A stretch of DNA of 64,000 nucleotides, from assembly GCA_039654915.1 (NCBI GenBank), contig CM077594.1, forward strand, positions 85,078,893-85,142,892. Reading direction: 5' to 3'. Below are positions 1-12,997 of this stretch, piece by piece. A program made the translations under genes and the position numbers. Under the pieces are notes generated by a model, which saw only the letters and a list, made by a program, of their open reading frames with translations, searched no databases and was not told where the DNA came from. The stretch is from Aquilaria yunnanensis (Eukaryota > Streptophyta > Magnoliopsida > Malvales > Thymelaeaceae). Positions within the stretch are counted from its first letter, which is position 1. Each line of letters opens with the position of its first letter.

Positions 1-3000
1 AGCCAACCTCTCCAATGTATAGGTGACTCTGATCGGTATAAAGTGTGCCGACTTCGTCAATCTGTCAACCACTACCCAAATAGCATCATGCTGACTCCGG
101 GTGGTCGGTAACCCCACTAGGAAATCCATAGTAACGGATCCCCACTTCCTCACTGGTAGAGATAAACTCTGAAGTGTGCCTGCTGGTTTCTGGTGTTCAG
201 CTTTCACCACCTGACATGTCAAACACTTTGCCACATGTCCTCGTACATCTCTCTTCAGTCCTGGCCACAAAAAATGTGTCTTCAGATCTTGATACATCTT
301 ACTAACACCAGGGTGAATACTCAATGTGCTGCTATGTGCCTCCTGTAGGACTTGCTGCCTAAGTCCCTCAACATTCGACACATAGAGTCGATCACCATAA
401 TGCAGTATTCCATCTTTGTACTTGAACTCTTTCTTCAAAGCACCAGTCTTAGCTTCACCTGAAATCTTCTTCAACAATGGATCTTTCAACTGAGCTTCTC
501 TGACTCTGGCTAACCAAGCCGTCTGAATCTCCAAAACGTAGACTAAGGATTTTTCTCGACTTTGCCATAATTCATGCAAAGCTAAGAAACAATCCTTCAA
601 TGCTCCTTCTGAAGAATCTGTAGCCTGATCCTTGGACAAGATCACTCCTGTGTACTTCCGACTCAAAGCATCTGCTACCACGTTCCCTTTACCAGCACAA
701 TACTCGATCGAACAATCATAGTCTTTAATGTACTCAATCCATCGCCGCTGTCTCATGTTTAGATCCTTTTGAGTAAACAAATACTTCAAACTCTTGTGAT
801 CAGTGAAGATTCTGAACGATCTTCCCATCAAATAATGTCTCCATAATTTCAGTGCAAAGATCACTGCTGCAAGCTCAAGATCATGAACAGGGTAGTTCAA
901 TTCATTAGGCCTCAGCTGTCTCGAACCATAAGCAATCACCTGACTGTCCTGATGTAGAACACAACCCAAACCTGAACCTGACGCATCAGTATAAACTGTA
1001 AAGGCTCTGTCCGGGTCTGGTAACACAAGTATGGGTGCACTGGTCAACTTTTCCTTCAGCTTCATGTAGGCTTCTTCACACTTCGGTGTCCACTCGAATT
1101 TCTGAGCTTTCCTGGTCAATGCTGTCAATGGCGTAGCTATCACAGAGAATTTCTCTATGAAGCGTCTGTAGTAACCTGCTAGACCCAAGAAACTCCTGAC
1201 CTCTGTAACTGTAGTCGGTCTCTTCCAATCAACCACTGCTTGAACCTTTTCAGGATCAACTGACAAACCTTGAGCACTGATAATATGCCCCAAAAACTGA
1301 ATCCTCTCGGACCAAAACTCACACTTAGAAAATTTTGCATAGTACTGATTATCCTTCAGCACTTGCAAAACTGTTCTAAGGTGCTCCTCATGCTCTGCTG
1401 TAGACTGTGAATAGATCAGAATATCATCGATGAAGACCTCAACAAACTGATCCAGAAATGACTTAAAGATCCGATTCATAGCTTCCATAAACACTGCTGG
1501 AGCATTAGTCACACCAAAAGGCATAACCGTATACTCATAATGCCCGTACCTTGTCCTGAAGGCAGTCTTCGGAATGTCTTCCTCCTTAACTCTGATCTGA
1601 AAGTACCCAGACCGAAGATCAATCCTGGAAAACACCCTCGCTCCTCTGAGTCTGTCAAACAAATCATCAATTCTAGGAAGTGGATACTTATTTTTAACTG
1701 TCACTGCATTCAACTTCCTGTAATCGATGCACAACCTGAAAGTCCTATCCTTCTTCTTCACAAATAATACTGGAGCTCCCCACGGTGATACACTCGGTCT
1801 TATGAAACCTTTCCCTAGCAGTTCCTCCAACTGCTTCTTCAACTCGTCCATCTCAGGAGCCGACATCCTATAAGGTGTTACTGAAATAGGCTCAACCCCT
1901 GGTTGCAGATGGATAGCAAACTCAGTATCCCTCCTAGGTGGTAACCCGGGTAACTCCACTGGAAACACCTCAGGAAACTGATTAGCTACAGGAATGCTCC
2001 CCAATTCTTCCTCTATAGCTACTCCATTCAACGAATAATACTCCTCTTCACCCACTACAGGGATGGTATCTACAAGTCTAAGGTGTAAACTCTTAGCACT
2101 AGATGCCAACCCTCCTGTGCAAGTCACTCTAGCCCCCTGAGCATCAATGATGTCAACTGAGTGATTCGCACAATTAATTTGTGCCTTGTGCTTACTCAAC
2201 CAATCCATTCCCAGCACCAGGTCATATGATTTCAACTCAATCACCCACAACTCACAACAAAAATCATGATCACCTAACTGCAAAGGATACCTAGTAACCA
2301 CTTCATTGGTCACAATAAAACCTCTCCCTGCAGTCCTGATGAGTCTCAACTCACCCGCAATTTCACGTTGTAAACTATGCTTATCTACCAAGGCAGAAGA
2401 TATCACTGAAAGAGTAGCTCCCGTATCAAAAAGCACTCTAACACTACTGCTCAGAAAAGTAAAATTACCTCGTACAGCTGGCGGTTCTCTAGCCGCCTGG
2501 TTCGTCAAAGCGAAGACTCTCGGGTTCACTGCTGCAGCAACTACTCCAGGCCGGTTCCCAATAGCAAGCGGTACTGGAGGTAAAGCCCGAGGCGGACCTG
2601 TAACTGATCGAACCCTTGGGCAGTCCCTGGCCCAATGCCCTCTCTGACCACAGACATTACAAATATCTATGCCCAGTGTACATGGTCTTCCACCATGGAA
2701 CCGTCTGCACCTAGGACACACACCTGTCCTCCTCCTTTTAGATGGATCCTGGTTCCCTACCATTGGTCGCTTTCCAGCACTTTTCCCCAAGTTAGATGGC
2801 CCAGCTTCCACCTTTTTCACAGGTGCTCTGGAATCCTCGAATTCCCTTTCCAATGCCAATGCCTTCTGAACCATCTGGCGATAACTCCTGATGTCAACTG
2901 TCGCCATATACCTCCTGAAAATAGGCTTCAGGCCCTGGGAAAACTTCTTGGCTTTCAGCTCATCATTACCCAACATGTACGGAGCATACCGGATAAGTGA

Positions 3001-3726
3001 ATTGTAGCGCTGCTCATACTCCCGTACTGACATCTCTCCCTGTGTTAGATTCTCAAACTGGATCCTCCTCTGATCCTGTGCAGCTTCACTAATATACTCC
3101 TGTCTAAACTTCTTCTCGAAGTCTGTCCACTTGAGCACCTTTTTCTTGTGCTCTGGACGGGTACCATTACTCTCCCTCAATAACTCCATCACATCATCCC
3201 ACCAAAGACTGGCTCTCCCTCTCAGAAAGAAAGGTACTAGAACCATCCTCTGCTCTGTCTCATAGCCACCACAAGTAAAGAGTCGGTTCATAACAGACAA
3301 CCAGTCCTCTGCTCTGTCAGGATCTCCCGTCCCATCAAAGCTAGGTGGATCAACTGTCTTGAACTTTTCCAGTAACCTCATCTGATGTGGAGTGTCTCCC
3401 CTCCTTGGAGCCTCCATCATCTCTGGTTCCTCAACCTCCTCAAGAACTTGATTTCTGGGTTCCTGAGCTCTAGGCACTTGCTGTTGCTCAGCATGCCTTT
3501 CCTGTTCCTGTTGTGGCTCAACTTCCTCCTGGACAACACCTCTGTCCCCATAATCTCTGAACATCTCTGTTACAAGAGTGTTCATACCCTGTGCCACCTG
3601 AGCCATAGTCTCAGTCAAACTCTGTAGCACTCTGGATATCTCATCCAACCTCGCCACAACTGGGTCACTAGAACCTTCACCAGGTTCTCTAGTCCCCCTC
3701 GAAGTTACAGACCTTGTATCAACCAT
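1..3726 (-). CDS. Ty3/gypsy gag-pol polyprotein, Tekay/Del-like, open at the left edge
   Basis: Reading the minus strand from the ATG at 3724-3726, every codon down to base 1 is open (1242 codons, no stop), so the true end lies outside the window. In order: a Gln/Glu-rich N terminus; a retrotransposon gag domain at about residues 100-215; a CCHC knuckle ([14 protein letters not shown]) near residue 360; an aspartic protease with FDTGAT near 430; reverse transcriptase with the FIDD catalytic box near 765; RNase H beginning YTDASG near 905; the HHCC zinc finger of integrase near nucleotides 320-200; and the first part of the integrase core with TMDFL. This order (RT-RNase H before integrase) is Ty3/gypsy. 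A long LTR and an initiator-Met PBS fit the Tekay/Del chromoviruses, but a chromodomain would lie beyond the window. The intact frame suggests a fairly young copy. Confidence 0.93.
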   Translation of the reverse strand, partial: MVDTRSVTSRGTREPGEGSSDPVVARLDEISRVLQSLTETMAQVAQGMNTLVTEMFRDYGDRGVVQEEVEPQQEQERHAEQQQVPRAQEPRNQVLEEVEEPEMMEAPRRGDTPHQMRLLEKFKTVDPPSFDGTGDPDRAEDWLSVMNRLFTCGGYETEQRMVLVPFFLRGRASLWWDDVMELLRESNGTRPEHKKKVLKWTDFEKKFRQEYISEAAQDQRRIQFENLTQGEMSVREYEQRYNSLIRYAPYMLGNDELKAKKFSQGLKPIFRRYMATVDIRSYRQMVQKALALEREFEDSRAPVKKVEAGPSNLGKSAGKRPMVGNQDPSKRRRTGVCPRCRRFHGGRPCTLGIDICNVCGQRGHWARDCPRVRSVTGPPRALPPVPLAIGNRPGVVAAAVNPRVFALTNQAAREPPAVRGNFTFLSSSVRVLFDTGATLSVISSALVDKHSLQREIAGELRLIRTAGRGFIVTNEVVTRYPLQLGDHDFCCELWVIELKSYDLVLGMDWLSKHKAQINCANHSVDIIDAQGARVTCTGGLASSAKSLHLRLVDTIPVVGEEEYYSLNGVAIEEELGSIPVANQFPEVFPVELPGLPPRRDTEFAIHLQPGVEPISVTPYRMSAPEMDELKKQLEELLGKGFIRPSVSPWGAPVLFVKKKDRTFRLCIDYRKLNAVTVKNKYPLPRIDDLFDRLRGARVFSRIDLRSGYFQIRVKEEDIPKTAFRTRYGHYEYTVMPFGVTNAPAVFMEAMNRIFKSFLDQFVEVFIDDILIYSQSTAEHEEHLRTVLQVLKDNQYYAKFSKCEFWSERIQFLGHIISAQGLSVDPEKVQAVVDWKRPTTVTEVRSFLGLAGYYRRFIEKFSVIATPLTALTRKAQKFEWTPKCEEAYMKLKEKLTSAPILVLPDPDRAFTVYTDASGSGLGCVLHQDSQVIAYGSRQLRPNELNYPVHDLELAAVIFALKLWRHYLMGRSFRIFTDHKSLKYLFTQKDLNMRQRRWIEYIKDYDCSIEYCAGKGNVVADALSRKYTGVILSKDQATDSSEGALKDCFLALHELWQSREKSLVYVLEIQTAWLARVREAQLKDPLLKKISGEAKTGALKKEFKYKDGILHYGDRLYVSNVEGLRQQVLQEAHSSTLSIHPGVSKMYQDLKTHFLWPGLKRDVRGHVAKCLTCQVVKAEHQKPAGTLQSLSLPVRKWGSVTMDFLVGLPTTRSQHDAIWVVVDRLTKSAHFIPIRVTYTLERLA

Positions 3727-3849
3727 AATAACCTGCAACCACAGCCAGACGACATTTCCCCAGATGTTGGTCAGTACTAACTTCCTAGCACTTGGACTTT
3801 ACTACTAGATCTCAGTCTAAGCCTCCAATATCTATGAAATAAACCCTTA

Positions 3850-3861
3850 GCTCTGATACCA
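3850..3861 (-). promoter_or_regulatory. Primer-binding site, tRNA-iMet type
   Basis: On the minus strand this reads TGGTATCAGAGC, the usual plant LTR-element primer-binding site complementary to the 3' end of initiator methionine tRNA. It lies seven bases inside the proposed LTR end and about 125 bases before the gag ATG, which fixes the orientation of the element as right to left. Confidence 0.9.
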
Positions 3862-3868
3862 AAAACAC

Positions 3869-6349
3869 TGACACGATCCCCGTGCCCCTGCCCGGGATAC
3901 CCTGTGAGCGTTTGTCTCACGGTGGATTGTAATTGGCTAGCTGGTTATGTGTGTGGATTAAATCCAATGCTACTAGTTGATTAACCTAGAAATGCAATAT
4001 GTATGCACTTATGCTTTGACTTGGTTTATTAAAACCATAAAACATTTAGTCATTTAGACATTTAGCCGGCTAAGTAAAATTCTATATAAATAAATACAAA
4101 ATGCCAAAGCATATCAAAATCAACCTTTGAGTGATTAACTACACATACACCGCTCGTGAAAGCATTTATACATAAGTAACTAATGCTCTCACCCAGAGAA
4201 CAATCCCTTGAGTCAAGGACTCTTTATAACATAAATACTGGAGGCAAGATAAAGTACTGTATCAAAATACAAGACTTTGCTGAGATTTTTTACCCTAGCT
4301 CCCACTTTGGACTCCTGTCCCAGTGGCGAGTCTCACAAGTCCTCTGCCAAGTGCTACTAGGCTCTGCAGCCAAAGGAAGAAGCAAGTTAGTACCACAACC
4401 TGACCAACAGACCAACTAAACACTTAAGCAAGCTAGAAACTTAAAGTTTCTCAACTACCGTACCTTTACAGACAAAAAGGTACTACCGTGATAATCCTCA
4501 GCGATTATCCGGTCCTGCTACTCCAGACTCTGCATAACAAACAGGGAGTGAGAATTCAACATTCTCAGTAAGGGTCTTCGATGTACCTGCAAGAAAAAGC
4601 TAGGACTCTGGCTGCGAGCTCACACAGCATGAGGGTACTAGTCATATATATATATACTAGGTCGGTAGACCTCTCCTCAAGTAGTCCTCTGTATCAGGCC
4701 AAGCGTAATCACTTAGCAACCTGACACATATACAGGCCAAGCGCAATCAGTTAGCAACCTGACATATATATATGGCCCAAGGGCGAACCTTAGCAAGCCC
4801 CAAACAATCATAAAACCTCTCACCTAATTGTTATGCAGGGGAATTTATGACGGGACTTGTAGACTAGGCCGCAGGGCCTCTTTGATGTAAACTAGATGAA
4901 CAAGGTTTCGCCTCGTGGCCTCGTGGCTCCGGCACGGCTAGGCCGACGAGGGTTCTAAACCTCTCACCTGAGCTATTGATAGCTAATTAAGTTCAATTGC
5001 AACATTTGTTTCCTTACTTGTTGCCTAAGCAACTTACTTACCTCAAACAGTTCAAGAAAACTCATACTTCCGGTGGGACTTTCGGAAGTCTCAGAGTACC
5101 ATCGGGATCCTCGGACCCTTAGGCACGTTCCGAACCTTCCGTAGTCTCGGTCGGGTCAACGCAGCAAAAAGTCAAACCCCCCATTTTTAGGTGTTGGCGC
5201 CGCGTCGCCAAAGGCAAAAGGAATTGGCGACGCGTCGCCGACGAACAAACGTTCTGTGACCGAAAATCGAATTGGCGACGCGTCGCCAATCGTCGGGCGA
5301 ATTGGCGCCGTGTCGCCAATTCTGCAGAAATGCAGAATTTGGCCGATTGCTGCTATGAACTTTGGCAACCAAATACATATAGCAAACATGCATCAAAAGT
5401 TACCAAATTTCATACACACGAAGTACATGTTGCAAGGAACAAAACCATCTATCAAAGCTAAACTATGATGCATTAGAAACATCAAACCAATCCTTCGAAC
5501 ATAGCTAGTCCATCATAATTCCCAAAACGTTTCTTCATACCATAACCAAAAATTACTCAACTTTCTCAATCCATTTCAATCCAAAAGCAATCCAACAACT
5601 TAAAAACACTTTCTCCCTTACCTTAACACCAAGAACAAGCAAGAATTCGAACCCTTCCTCTTTCAAACAAGCTTCCAAAGTTCTACACAAAACCATACCA
5701 AAACAAAGCTCTAAAACATCAAAAACACATCTTTCAACCAAAACTCAAGCTTCCAATCAACCAAATAACACGAATTCAATCAAGAACATAACTCATACCT
5801 CGTTCAAAAACAGGGGATGGAGAAAAACGCCCTTTCAAGCTTCAAAAACAAGGATTCAAGCTTGAAAATGCATCCTCCAAGCTTATACACCCTTAATTGC
5901 ACCTTTTGGCACCAAAAGCTTTTGATTCCAAGCTTAATTTGAGAGAGAAATGGAGTGGAGAAGCTGGAAAACGGGTTATGGCAGCCCAAACCCTTCTTCC
6001 CTCTTCTTAAACCCCACTTAACCCCTCAAACCACCAAGGTTTCAAGTTTTGTGCAATTAGGTCCCTCATCTTTGTAACTTAACAGTTCTTGATTAAATTC
6101 TTGTCTTTTTGTTGAGTTTGAGTTAAGGTTAAAAGTTAAGTTCTAAAAATTCATTTTAAAACACTCGGGACTCGTCCCGGCCACTCAGGGTGCAAAATTA
6201 CCATTTTGCCCCTGAACTTAGTTCAGAGCTTTATTCTTGTCGGAACTTAGTGAACTTTGGCAAACTTCTTAATTCTTGCTAGGCAAACTTAAATTAAACT
6301 TCTAAACTAAATTCTAAAGTCCTTACCTCCCTCTAGAAGGGCCGTAACA
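3869..6349 (-). repeat. 5' LTR of the Tekay/Del-like element, about 2.48 kb
   Basis: In the element's orientation the LTR begins TGTTACGGCCC (at 6349) and ends GATCGTGTCA (at 3869), giving the expected TG...CA ends. It directly precedes the primer-binding site. A run of TATATA around 4643-4657 could be the core promoter, which would put U3 at roughly 4660-6349. The outer right flank would start the target-site duplication at TGCAG (6350-6354), but the matching copy is outside the window. Two diverged LTR-type segments of a related family occur at 15.9-18.5 kb and 22.6-25.0 kb. The exact inner boundary is uncertain by a few bases because the spacer to the primer-binding site is longer than usual. 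Confidence 0.8.
5194..5319. repeat. Four CpG-rich palindromes in the LTR
   Basis: The near-palindrome TTGGCGACGCGTCGCCAA or a close variant occurs at 5194-5211, 5224-5241, 5272-5289 and 5302-5319. The third copy is a perfect inverted repeat. Diverged relatives occur in the two other LTRs (about 17003-17030 and 23868-23940). They lie in the presumed U3 part of the LTR and may be protein-binding sites or structured RNA. An antisense reading frame through them is only a by-product of the repeat. Confidence 0.85.
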
Positions 6350-7967
6350 TGCAGGTTTGTAACAAAAAATAAAATTTAGTGGCAACTTAAGGGTCTCTTT
6401 TAGTGTTCTAGTGCTAATACAATTTCACTTAAATAGATAATAATAAAATTGAGTTTCATTAAAAGAACCAACATCTTATAACAAAAGGGCAAAAAAATTA
6501 TTCAACATTTGTGCACATTCTTTTTATAAGGTAAGATAAGATAAGATAAGATAAGATATATAGAGAGCAATTTTGTGCATATAGTGATAATTTAGTTAGA
6601 TTAGATACCCTCACTTGGTTTTGTTATTTTTTAATCGGGCCTATTGTCATTTACGTATGGTAAAAAATTTCATGAAGTTAAAACACTATAAGCAAACTCT
6701 TAAGTTTTGGCCTTCTTCGATTATTCTTTTGTTTTTTTTTTAATTTCTTTTGCTCACTATTAGGAATATTGATGGGTCAGATGAAGGTATTTTCACATCC
6801 GACCCACAGCTTTGGATGCCGTACCCACATTCTAAACAACTAGTTAGGCTAATAGAACAAACATTTAATAGTAAAAGAACATATAGAAACTAAAAAAATG
6901 ACATAAATAAAAAAAATATATAGGAAATGAAAAAGAAGAAATTTATAAAAGAATAAATAAAAATACATAAAAGAATTTATAGGAACTAAGAAGATAAAAA
7001 AAGGAGTACAAGAACCAGTAGTGTTAGAACAAACAGAATATATGATATATTTTGTTTAGGTGAAGGTATGTTGAACAAATAGTAAGTAATTATCAGTTCA
7101 GAATAAAAGAACATATATCGTTCAATGATAGAACAACTAAAAGATGAAAATAGACCGGACATCAAGAAGAATATATAGGAACTCAAAAAAAAAAAAAAAT
7201 TGAAGAGCAATGCATAAAATAACAAACAATATTTATAAAAAAAATATATAAACAGATAAAAGAACACATAGTGCACGCTGTACATCAGGTGCATACAAGA
7301 TTTACTCTTTTTGGTAGAATGCTTTAACAGAGAAATTTTCTCATTAGAGTTTAAACACCAAATTCATTTTAATTTAACTTAATTTAAAATAACTTATTTT
7401 TATTTTTATATCTTTTTTACTTAGAATCAATTGCATTTGACAGTCAATATTATTTATGTGCAGTAATCTATTAAAAATAAAATTTTCATGATGTTATTAC
7501 TTTTTTTATAAATTTTTCAATTTTTTTTCCCAGAGCTAGATATGAAGCAACCACCAACCACTGTAGCTGGAACTTGGAAGGTTGTTGAAACTGGGTTCTA
7601 ACTTCAATGACCAACTCGGCGAGGTCAGCAAAGTGAGATGCCTATTGAAGCGTTCTTGACCTTGAATAAATGGCACTAGCTATAGCTTCTCCCAAGAACA
7701 AAAGATGACAAGATGAAGGCAAAGCTAAAGGATTGAAGAGACTTAAGATTTATCGCCAAACAACCTGTTCTTTCTGATTTGTTCCATTTGATCACTTCCT
7801 CTTGTATATGTCATATACAGGTATTTATGTTTTACAACCGATCGCTTTCGCGATTCCTCCATTGAGAACCGGCAAGGAGATGAAATGGTCGGGAAAAGAA
7901 ACAATACTTTTCTTGCGTTTCAAACTTTCAAGTAAACAGAGCGTCAATCTTTGAATGTTGACGCAGT
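6350..7967. other. AT-rich spacer
   Basis: No credible coding sequence is seen. It contains a short AAGAT-type pentanucleotide run (6532-6556) and a degenerate A-rich stretch at about 6880-7270 in which the phrase ATATAGGAA recurs. The last few hundred bases (about 7550-7967) are the 3' flank and probable 3' UTR of the H+-ATPase gene, which is transcribed toward this spacer. Confidence 0.6.
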
Positions 7968-10900
7968 TTAGCCCTGCTGGAGCTTGCTGGTATCATTGTC
8001 AAGACCCTTCTGCATAACCACTGACTCAAACATGGCCTGTCACAATGTGGAGCTGATCTCTAGACCCTACACAAACATATCAACGAAAACCACCCAAAAT
8101 GAATTTGCACCTTTTGGAATTGAACAACTTGCAAGTTTACACTTAATATATATCACATGACTAATGAGGTTATACATGAATGTTAATATAAACTATGGTA
8201 CAAGGTAGCTCACGGGGTTTGCTGTTTCACGGCCTAAGCTTGGCGACCTCACCTCGGTGTTTGGCCTGCTCAGCAATCTCTGATGTTCATGGTAGCTACT
8301 CTTGTCCTTGAACGAGTCATCTGGTTGTGGAAGACCATGGAGGCTTCGTCGAGCACTCTCCCATTGTGCCTCCCTCCCGTCCTTCACAAAATCCTTCTTT
8401 GTTGTGGATGCAGTCTGGTAGTGACAAAACAATGAGCAAGTCTTGGTGAGAGAAGTTAAATGATGGGCGCCAACACAAAGAGGCCAAGATCACTCATTTG
8501 GGGTTTGGAACCTTGGTTTGGACAGTGTCCCATGCTCTTCCCGTCAAGGCATAGCGGATCATGAACTTGAGGACATCAAGAGGGAAGTAAGTGACAAGGC
8601 TGTAGAGCCAGATGACTCCTGCCCAGTCCCATCCTATCCCTCTGATCTTACAGAACTCCCAATTCCCGTGCACCGAGATTGTAGTAGCCACCTTTTATCC
8701 ATGTCAAAAGGCATAGTTAAACATTGGAATTTAAGACTAATAATCTTCCAAGTCCAAATCAGTTCTCACTCACCAGTTGAGCAAGAATAAAGGCCACGAT
8801 CAGCATCAAACCAGGGCGTTCTACGAAGGACCAGCTCCTAGACCTCGTCACAAAGATCAGAGCTTGGCTAATAATGCTCACTTGTAGGTACAATGCCGAG
8901 TTCAGTTCATGCACTAGACCACGTAGTGGCCTTACCCCAAAGTTCGTCTGCAACAATTTTATTAAACACCTATCTGACATTTGCGATTCCATACCAATTC
9001 TACAAAGTGATCAGCTTATCATCCTAGAAGTTACGTTCCAGTCCTATGAACTTACAGTGAAGAAATCAGTGCTGTCAACGAGGAAGAAGAAGAGAACAGT
9101 CATGAATGCCATGTAAGTGCCGAGCACGATTCCGGTGGCGAAGATCTCCTTGAGCTTCCAGGAATCCGGCACCGGGGATGGCTTTACCCTGTCCTTGGAG
9201 ATGGTCATGATGGTTCCGTCGTTGAGGACGGCAATGATGAGAACCATGAACGGCGCGAAATCGAACTTCCAGATTAGAGCCACGAGCATGAACCCCAACA
9301 CGATTCGGATCGTGATGGAGACGGCGTAGATGGTGTAGTTCTTCATCCTCTGGAAGATGGCTCTGCTGGTCAACACCGCGCTCACAATTACGCTCAGCCC
9401 CGGCTCCGTCAGGACGATGTCCGAGGCGTTCCTGGCGGCGTCTGTCGCGTCCGCCACGGCGATTCCGATATCTGCCCTCTTCAACGCCGGCGCGTCGTTC
9501 ACTCCATCCCCTGTCATCCCGCAAATGTGGTTCCTCTCTTGTAGTCGTTTCACGATCTCGTATTTGTGCTCTGTAAACCCAGATAGTCAGATTTGAGGAC
9601 TTCAAATCACCCAAAAACCCCAAAAAAGAAATTCTTTTTCATTATTGATGGCTTTGTTTTGATTTTACCAGGAAATACTCCGGCGAAACCATCAGCCTTT
9701 TCTATGAGCTCGTCTATGGGGATGGAAGCGATGGACTCGTCCTTGCTCTGGCCGAGCAGCGACGACGAAGGGTACATGTTGGTACCCATGCCAAGTCTCC
9801 GACCGGTCTCGATTCCGATGGCGAGCTGATCGCCGGTGATCATCTTGACATTGACGCCGAGTTCGAGGGCTCGGCGGATGGTCTCTGCGCTGTCATGGCG
9901 GGGAGGGTCGAAGAGAGGCAAGAGGCCGACGAATTGCCAGGGTCCGCCAGGGCTGTCCTTGGTTTTCTCCGCGATGGTTTGTCGAGCTATGGCTAAGGAG
10001 CGGAGGCCGCGGTCGGCGAATTTGTCGATGACTTCGTGGGCCTTCTTCCGAGTGGCTCCGGTAAGGTTGCAGAGGTCGATGATTTGCTCCGGCGCACCCT
10101 TGCTGTCTCGGTACCACTCGCCATCGCCGTCGATGTAGGTGATGGCTGTGCGCTTCTCCACCGGGTTGAAGGGCAAGAAGTGAAGCTCTTTGATCCCTTC
10201 CCTTGCCTGTCCACAAGTCCAATTATGTATGGTGCTGTTTTCATGAGGTCCGAATTGAAGAAATTTGACTTCTTAGATGACTTATGGTCACAATGCAATT
10301 GGAGAAATCTAACAGGTTATGGAAACGTTTCTCACTTGTTTGGTGTGCAGTTCTAACCTTATTTTGTGATGTTTTGGTAACATTTCATTTTCTTTTCTTC
10401 TCTTTTTTTAAGAAACCAGATATGTTAAAAAATTCATTTACTTCTTAAAAGAAATTATTTTATAAATAAGTGCATTCTGTACAAAAACAAATATTGTGCA
10501 TGTGTGTTTTGAAAAAATGTTGAATTAATTTTTACATAGGAAAGAACACTATTTGAGTCATAAAAGCTTCATGCATTTTTTTATTTCAATAATAAAAGCT
10601 TACATTTTTTAACTGAACTCTAAAACTTCGTAAACATGTAAAAAGTTAATTCTAACACTTTTTGCTTTGAAGTTGACTAAGAGAGAAAAGACACAATAAT
10701 TGCTTGATATCATTTTTTAAAAAATTTTAATTTAAACTATTCATGAATTATTTTTAGATAAATTTAAGATGTGCAATAGCTAATAAATTATTTAAATTAT
10801 GAGTTTCTGCTTCCTATAAATCAGGTTCCATTTCATAACCGTCTTCTAGAAAATTTACGACTAACTAATCTTAACGACTCAATTAGAGAAGCGATAAAGT

Positions 10901-12287
10901 TCAGGACTCAGTAGGAAAGACGTCAAACGTTTGGGACATCTAGTTGTCTTTCTACCACTTTTATATGGTTCCTGATATCGATAAAAGAAGTCGTGTTTCT
11001 GATGATACGAAAAGACACGAATTGTCACCTGCTTGGGATCGGACAACATTCCGACAATGCAAGCGTCAATGGCGTCCTGGTTTTCAATTCGAGAAGCCCT
11101 GGCAGCCCACAACAAGAGCGTCTCGCTGTCGACGCCGTCGGCGAAGACTTCGACCAGAGCCTTGTCCACCTTCAGCTTGTTCAGCGTCAGCGTCCCCGTT
11201 TTGTCGCTGCAGAGCACATCCATCCCCGCCATTTCCTCTATCGCCGTCATCCTCTTCGTTATCGCCCCTTGCTGCGACAGCCGGTGCGACCCGATCGCCA
11301 TCGTCACCGACAGCACCGTCGGCATCGCGATCGGAATCCCCCCGATCAGAATCACCAACAGGTTGTCGATCCCCACCCTGTACGGCCTGTGCTGAATTGG
11401 GTACATCACGATTATCTCTATCGTCATCCCCACCGCGATGGCGCAGATGCAGAAGTTCCCGATTGCAGTCAGCACCTTCTGGAAGTGGCCGAGGTTTTCT
11501 GTGGAGTCAACGAGATGAGCTGCCTTGCCAAAGAAGGTATTCACGCCGGTGGCAATGACGACTGCCTCGATTTCACCCTGCTTACAGATCGAGCCGGAAA
11601 ATACTTGGTCCCCGGGATTCTTGGTCACTGGAAGGGACTCACCGGTAAGTGCCGCCTGGTCCATCTTGAGAGGATCGCCTTCTAGAAGACGGGCATCGGC
11701 CGGGACGATATCGCCCAGCTTGATGCTGATCAAATCTCCCGGAACCAAGATCTCTGCCTCCTCCTCGCTCCATTTACCGTCTCTCGACACCCTGGTCTTC
11801 GGGGCGAGTCCGGCCATGAGGGCTGCGGCGGCATTGCCGGCGTTGTTCTCCTCAATGAAGCTAACGGTGGAGTTCACGAAAAGCAGGATGACAATGCCAA
11901 GGAAATCCTGCCAATCCGGTGGCTTTCCGCCGCCGTTTGCGAGCACGATGGCCATGATGGCTGCCGATTCCATGACCCAGGAAAGAGGATTCCACATGAA
12001 GCCCAGGAATTTGAGGAGCTTACTCTCCTTCTTTTCCTGCAGCTTATTGGGGCCAAAGATTTGGAGCCTTCTCTCGCCCTCCGCGCTCGTCAGACCCTCT
12101 CTCGTACATTTCAGCTGCTTGAACAGTTCCTCTACCGAAATCCGCTCCTGCAAAAACACCCTCCCATCAACCATAGTGACTAAACCGTAAATAGACCAAA
12201 ACCTTGGGGGGTCTTCCAGAGTTTGCTTACAAGATCGACGTTACCGTTCTTGATCTCCTCCAAAGGGATGTCACCACTACTACCCAT
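7968..12287 (-). CDS. Plasma-membrane-type P-type H+-ATPase, eight exons
   Basis: Proposed exons on the minus strand are 12287-12231, 12147-11029, 10206-9669, 9570-9056, 8947-8774, 8691-8512, 8414-8214 and 8036-7968. All introns are GT...AG and phases agree, giving 950 residues, the normal length of this family. The enzyme pumps protons across a membrane using ATP. Visible landmarks are the TGES actuator loop, the phosphorylation motif CSDKTGTLT with Asp334, KGAPEQ in the nucleotide-binding domain, [18 protein letters not shown] and the transmembrane block ending in [21 protein letters not shown]. The start begins [11 protein letters not shown], typical of the family. The regulatory C terminus is shortened or diverged: it ends KLQQG instead of the usual YTV, so the penultimate Thr used for 14-3-3 binding is absent. 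Few introns and the odd tail may indicate a divergent subgroup. The last two exon joints are less certain than the others. Confidence 0.93.
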
Positions 12288-12740
12288 GACGAAAGAGCAA
12301 TTTAAAAATATATATTTCTAATGAAACTAATTAAAAAATTTTCAAATTTTTAAATTTATTTTCTTTGACATAAAATGCATGACAATTTTTCAAGTTTCGT
12401 TATTTTTTATTTTTATGTTTCTTTTTGTTAATTGAGGAGAAGAAAGAAGAGATCGAGCACCCTTCTTTCTTCAAACCAAGATGAGGTCTCCCGCCGTTAG
12501 TCGGCGTTTTCGTCCACCGGCGGCGAGAGGGAGAGAGAGAGAGAGAGAGAGGCGAGAAATCAAGATTAAAAAGAGAGAAACTTTGGAGATTTCCCTCCCC
12601 TCGAATCGGGGAAATAAAAAAAAAAACAAAGGAACGATTGTAGGCTCGATTGTAGTCGCTTTTGTTACGGTGTATATAAATCAGAAGCTCGGTGAGCGAA
12701 GGAGAGGAAACATAGTTGAAGCTGTGAAGCCTCGTTGAAA
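12288..12740 (-). promoter_or_regulatory. Probable 5' UTR and promoter region of the H+-ATPase gene
   Basis: Immediately upstream of the ATPase start codon the minus strand is pyrimidine-rich, with a (CT)n run (plus-strand GA repeat at 12525-12552) about 240 bases before the ATG. Such CT stretches are common in plant 5' leaders and core promoters. I see no unambiguous TATA box. A small plus-strand open frame here is low-complexity and not supported. Confidence 0.4.
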
Positions 12741-12997
12741 TCGGAATTGAAATGTGGCCAGCTCTTCATATTTCTTTATGCGTTGGAAATTTAAATCTAA
12801 AAGCTTTACTTTTACGGTGCATTTTTCTCTCCAACGTTTAGTAACATTCATATTTTTAACCCCCAAGTCGAATAAATTACCGGTAAGAATTTTCTTTTTT
12901 TAAGGTAAAGGTAAAATTTTCACATATATATGCATAACGCCGGTGCAAAACTACACCCAGACATACCCAGGAAAAAAAAAGAACCTCATAATTCTAA

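Noticed and set aside
5119..5396. Antisense frames with repeated ATRRQF
   Set aside because: The peptide repeat is just the translation of the CpG palindromes in the LTR.
9117..12190. Plus-strand open frames of up to 230 codons over the ATPase exons
   Set aside because: They are opposite-strand shadows of well-supported exons with strong GC-rich coding bias.
12481..12738. 85-codon plus-strand frame
   Set aside because: Low-complexity Arg/Glu/Lys content from the GA repeat, located in the promoter/leader region of the ATPase gene.
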